DNA of 53,873 nt from CABRXV01 sp900754955. Lineage in GTDB: Bacteria; Actinomycetota; Coriobacteriia; Coriobacteriales; Eggerthellaceae. The DNA is taken from contig CABRXV010000004.1 in NCBI GenBank assembly GCA_902475005.1, forward strand, positions 1 to 53,873. Reading direction: 5' to 3'. Of the stretch, positions 50,714 through 53,873 are shown in pieces; the first letter of the stretch is position 1; each line of letters opens with the position of its first letter. The translations under genes and the position numbers were made by a program. The notes beneath the pieces are model-generated. The model saw only the letters and a list, made by a program, of their open reading frames with translations. It did no database searches and was not told where the DNA came from.

Positions 50714-51640
50714 ATGGCGATTTACGAAAGCATGCCCGAGCTCATCGGCAACACGCCGCTTCTGCACCTTGGCGGCTACGAGCAGCGGCACGGGCTGTGC
50801 GCGCGCCTGCTCGGCAAGGTGGAGTTCTTCAATCCTGCGGGGTCGGTGAAAGACCGCGTGGCGCGCGAGATGCTCGACGCCGCCGAGCGCGCGGGCAAGA
50901 TCGGACCCGGCGCGGTGATCATCGAGCCCACCTCGGGCAACACCGGCATCGGCCTTGCTGCCATCGCGGCGACGCGCGGCATGCGCGCGATCATCGTGAT
51001 GCCCGACTCCATGTCGGTCGAGCGCCAGCGTCTCATGAAGGCGTACGGCGCCGAGGTGGTGCTCACGCCGGGGGCGAAGGGCATGGCGGGCGCCATCGAG
51101 CGGGCGGAGGAGCTCGCGGCGGAGACGCCGGGCTCGTTCATTCCCTCGCAGTTCTCGAACCCCGACAATCCTGCGGCGCACTACAAGACCACGGGCCCTG
51201 AGATCTGGCGCGACACCGAGGGCGCGGTGGACATCCTCGTTGCCGGCGTGGGCACGGGCGGCACCATCACGGGCACGGGCCGTTACCTCAAGGAGCGCAA
51301 CCCCGCGGTGCGCGTGGTGGCGGTCGAGCCGGCGACGTCGGCGGTGCTCTCGGGTGGGGCAGCGGGGCCTCACGGTCTGCAGGGCATCGGTGCGGGTTTC
51401 GTTCCCGAGGCGCTCGACACGAGCGTGTACGACGAGGTGCTTCCCATCGCCGACGAGGAGGCGTTCGCGGCGGGTCGCGAGCTCGCAGCGAAGGACGGCC
51501 TGCTTGTGGGCATCACGTCGGGAGCCGCCGTGGCCGCCGCCGCCAAGCTGGCCGCGCGCCCCGAGAACGCGGGCAAGACGATAGTTGCCATCCTCCCCGA
51601 CACGGGAGAGCGCTATCTGACAACGGCGATGTTCGCATAG
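50714..51640 (+). CDS. cysK: Cysteine synthase A (O-acetylserine sulfhydrylase)
   Basis: A 308-residue PLP enzyme of fold type II. It starts MPELIGNTPLLHL, has the PLP lysine in FNPAGSVKDRVA (Lys46), the substrate loop PTSGNTGIGLA, the phosphate-binding GVGTGGTITGTGRYL, and VGITSGAAVAAA. It makes cysteine from O-acetylserine and sulfide in the cytoplasm. It lies downstream of a candidate sulfur-reductase operon, where it could use or detoxify the sulfide formed; that link is inference. The ribosome site GAAAGGA precedes the ATG at 50714. Confidence 0.93.
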   Translation: MAIYESMPELIGNTPLLHLGGYEQRHGLCARLLGKVEFFNPAGSVKDRVAREMLDAAERAGKIGPGAVIIEPTSGNTGIGLAAIAATRGMRAIIVMPDSMSVERQRLMKAYGAEVVLTPGAKGMAGAIERAEELAAETPGSFIPSQFSNPDNPAAHYKTTGPEIWRDTEGAVDILVAGVGTGGTITGTGRYLKERNPAVRVVAVEPATSAVLSGGAAGPHGLQGIGAGFVPEALDTSVYDEVLPIADEEAFAAGRELAAKDGLLVGITSGAAVAAAAKLAARPENAGKTIVAILPDTGERYLTTAMFA

Positions 51641-52478
51641 GCGGGCTCACTGGACTGGAGGCGAACCGGGGGGCGTCGGTTGCCGCGCGTCGCTTGCGCC
51701 CCGGCGCCCCGGCGCAGCTGGCATGTCGGTCGTGCCCCAGCGTCCCGGCGCAGCAGGTGCGGGCATCTGGCGTGTCGATGTCTGGGCGCCGCTGGTGTTC
51801 TCGTTCCCGCTCTAGCGTCGCTGGTGCCTCCCCCATTCTGACGCTATCGACGTCGCCGGTATCGCCCGCGCGCCGTTGGATTTCCGCGTTCGCATCGTGG
51901 CGGCGCTTCGCTTTCGTCTGCGTTGCTCCCGCTGCCCGCTCCCGCTTCTGCCCGCGTTGCTCCCGCTGCCCGCTCCCGCTCGTATGCTGCCGGGTTAAAT
52001 GAAAATGATGCAGAAAAATCACCGAAGTTGGTCGAAATCGCTTCGCTTCGAGGGTGTGGTCTCACCGTGGCCTGTTTGGATTTCGCAAAACGCCTGATGG
52101 GGGAGGTGCGTTTCGTGTGCTCTTCGTCGATGGCGCCCTTGCCGAGTCGTTCGACGTCCAACTTCGGTGTTTTTTCTGCAGAAAAGGCTGAAATACGTGG
52201 CAGAGAAGGACGATAGGAACTCTCTCAGAGGGACACGAGCGTGAAATTGGTGTCGCCGCCGCCCACTTCGTGCGCGCCGACCGCGCGTCGCGTGAGGCTG
52301 CCGCTTCGGCGCAGCCCGCTGCCCGAGCGCCGCGCGTCATGCGAGGTTGCCGCACCGGCGCGGCCCGCTGCCCAAGTGCCGCGCGCCGCGCATTGTCCGC
52401 ATCCCGGCGCAGCCCGCCATCCGCGCGCCGCACACCGCCCGTGCCCCAGCGCCGATCGCGCTGCCTCTCTTGCGCCGC
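51641..52478. other. Long convergent intergenic region
   Basis: This 838-bp gap holds no believable gene; its ORFs are Arg/Pro/Ala-rich shadows. It has degenerate GC-rich repeats (51690-51990, several CCCGGCGCAGC and CCGCTCCCGCT units), the bookend element at 52010-52179, and more CGGCGCAGCCCG-like repeats at 52300-52450 beside the DHHW gene's stop. Confidence 0.6.
52010..52179. repeat. Bookend inverted-repeat element 5
   Basis: The left arm 52010-52031 (GCAGAAAAATCACCGAAGTT...) and the right arm 52158-52179 are inverted copies with one mismatch in 22. The interior is 126 bp with no coding sense. The core AAAATCACCGAAGT is shared with element 1 (7781-7989). Confidence 0.75.
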
Positions 52479-53873
52479 CTACATCATGCTCGTGAGCTTG
52501 TCGGCGACGCTGAGCGTGCCGGCGAGCGAGATGTTGTTCACGAACACGACGTTCTGGATGCCGTGATCGCGCACGAAGGCGGGGATGTTCTCGCTCGAGT
52601 AGCGGAAGTCGATCACGTACAGGTGCTCGAAGTTGTCCACGAGCAGCGGCGTGAAGGCGCAGCCGTACGAGTCCTTGATCACGAGGCACGAGCTGCCGTC
52701 GCCCTTCGACTCGTTGTGGATGTACTCGAGCGGCTGATCGCCCGCGATGAACGTGCTATAGAGCGATCCTTTGTTCCAGCCGCTCACGTCGGTCACCACG
52801 TGCCCCTGCGTTTCGGTGCCGTCCTTGTCCCAGTACGTCATGTCGTTCGTGCCGTTCGGGATGTGCGCCTCAACGTAGTCGGGGTTCTCCGCCATCTGCG
52901 CGTCGTGCAGCTGCTGGTAGTACGTGCCGAGGAAGCCGTCGAAGCGCATCGACTCCTGGCTGTTCAGATCGACGGGCTCGATCTGCATCTGCTCGCAGAG
53001 CTTTTGGTACACGTAGTACGCGCCGAGCTGCGTCCAGTGGTGGTCGGAGCGGAAGTAGACGTACTCATCGCGGTGATCGCGGATCACCTGCCACGAGTCG
53101 ACCGTGCCCACCGAGGTGTCGTAGAGGCTGTTGAAGTACGCGATCGCCTGCTGCTGGTCGGTGCCGCCGAGTTCTTCGAGCGTTTCCTCGTCGAGCACCG
53201 CCGAGCTGTTCGGCGCGAGCACGGAGTACACCTTCGCCTGCCCGTCGAGCGCCTCGGCGCACTTGTTGATGGCGGCGGCATAGCCCTCCACCGCCTCCTG
53301 GCTGAAGTAGTAGATGCTGTAGGCGGCCCCATTGTTCACGTAGAGGCCCTCCATGATCTGATCTTGAATCTCCCTAGCCATGGCCTCCTCGGTGGGCGGT
53401 TCCACCACCTCGCGCGCGGCGGGCTCTTCGGGCGCCTGCTCGCCTTCGGGTGGCAGCTCGTCGGCCTGCACGTTGCCGCCGACCATCTTGGTGCCCGTGT
53501 CGATGCCGAAAAGCGACTCGAACCACTGGTTCGCGGCCACGAGCGGCTCGCGCAGCGGGAAGGTGTCGGCAAACCAGAGCGACAGGTCGTTGGTGAACGA
53601 CCCGTTCATGAAACTCTCGATGGTGAAGGTGGGGAAGGCGGTGAGCTCGCGGTTCTCGACGGCGGAGACGCTCGGGCGCGCGAAGAACGCGAGTCCGACG
53701 ACAAACCCGGCGGCGATGATCACGGTGAAGCAGCGCACGCTGAGCGCGCGCCAGCGGTTGAGGATGCGCTGCTTGCGCGAGGGCTTGCGGCGGCGCGGCG
53801 CTTGGGCGGGCGCGCCGTGCGGACGCGTGGGACGGTCAGAGCGCTCGGGGCTCCGCGGGCGGGCGGCACGCTG
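52479..53873 (-). CDS. DHHW/AlgX-like cell-surface protein, 5' end beyond window
   Basis: At least 464 residues; the frame is open to the window edge, so the start is missing. The Arg/Pro-rich cytoplasmic N-terminus (RRRKPSRKQRILNRWRALSV) is followed by one membrane segment (CFTVIIAAGFVVGLAFF) and a large extracellular domain. It carries the DHHW motif (FRSDHHWTQLGAYYVYQKL) and CLVIKDSYGCAFTPLL near the C-terminus, as in DHHW and AlgX/AlgJ-type SGNH proteins that often pair with MBOAT O-acetyltransferases. A role in O-acetylation of a surface glycan is inferred. An acidic Pro-rich insert (PPEGEQAPEEPAAREVVEP) follows the first domain part. A GTG at 53738 would cut off the N-terminal basic part. 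Confidence 0.8.
   Translation of the reverse strand, partial: QRAARPRSPERSDRPTRPHGAPAQAPRRRKPSRKQRILNRWRALSVRCFTVIIAAGFVVGLAFFARPSVSAVENRELTAFPTFTIESFMNGSFTNDLSLWFADTFPLREPLVAANQWFESLFGIDTGTKMVGGNVQADELPPEGEQAPEEPAAREVVEPPTEEAMAREIQDQIMEGLYVNNGAAYSIYYFSQEAVEGYAAAINKCAEALDGQAKVYSVLAPNSSAVLDEETLEELGGTDQQQAIAYFNSLYDTSVGTVDSWQVIRDHRDEYVYFRSDHHWTQLGAYYVYQKLCEQMQIEPVDLNSQESMRFDGFLGTYYQQLHDAQMAENPDYVEAHIPNGTNDMTYWDKDGTETQGHVVTDVSGWNKGSLYSTFIAGDQPLEYIHNESKGDGSSCLVIKDSYGCAFTPLLVDNFEHLYVIDFRYSSENIPAFVRDHGIQNVVFVNNISLAGTLSVADKLTSMM

Noticed and set aside
51641..52478. Arg/Pro-rich ORFs after cysK
   Set aside because: Biased composition, no ribosome sites and no family resemblance; the region is repeat-rich and non-coding.

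Overview
The window is about 54 kb of GC-rich DNA from an anaerobic actinobacterium, most likely a gut Eggerthellaceae member (Eggerthella/Gordonibacter/Adlercreutzia group). The evidence is an actinobacterial integration host factor (mIHF), LuxR regulators with a multi-spanning membrane N-terminus, two TorD-assisted Tat-exported molybdopterin reductase operons of NrfD type, an aldehyde:ferredoxin oxidoreductase, and a split activase/DUF2229 set of the 2-hydroxyacyl-CoA dehydratase family. This is inferred from gene content only. No rRNA, tRNA, CRISPR array, transposase or phage gene was seen.

Layout. 1-340 holds dispersed hairpin repeats. 341-1178 encodes two small membrane proteins. 1439-4756 is a three-gene activase/DUF2229/HGD-D operon, followed by cstA (4994-6595). 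6864-9477 carries a DUF2064 protein, a SpoU-type RNA methylase and mihF. 9818-11622 is mazG overlapping an alarmone synthetase. 11828-15335 is an amino-acid ABC importer. 15831-18326 is pxpA divergent from a YcsG-like NRAMP gene. 18605-25099 is a membrane LuxR regulator divergent from a torD-phsABC-like operon, followed by a TDT exporter and a LysR regulator (25687-27677). 27739-32714 is ycsI-like, accC, accB, pxpC and pxpB, completing a 5-oxoproline set started at 15.8 kb. 32946-38172 holds a TSUP transporter, a universal stress protein, an aminotransferase, a membrane protein of unknown function and a His-rich MarR-like protein. 38393-39940 is a LuxR gene interrupted by an in-frame amber codon. 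40145-42084 is a NifU-like protein with an unknown Ala-rich partner. 42341-45769 is an aldehyde:ferredoxin oxidoreductase divergent from a Tat-type polyferredoxin. 45869-50274 is a second torD-phsABC-like operon, then cysK (50714-51640) and a 5'-truncated DHHW protein (52479-53873).

How the genes may work together. The two reductase operons are close paralogues with identical gene order. Neighbouring TDT and TSUP transporters (families that include sulfite exporters) and cysteine synthase fit a sulfur-oxyanion (thiosulfate/polysulfide-like) respiration in which sulfite is exported and sulfide captured; this is inference. PxpABC, YcsG-like and YcsI-like proteins plus AccBC form a plausible 5-oxoproline uptake and hydrolysis system.

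The less expected signals lie between genes. There is a family of inverted-repeat 'bookend' elements, mostly in convergent gaps. A 19-bp motif is shared by the broken LuxR promoter and the oxidoreductase/ferredoxin promoter region. REP-like hairpins occur at both ends of the window. Three near-perfect hairpins stand in a row between two convergent genes.
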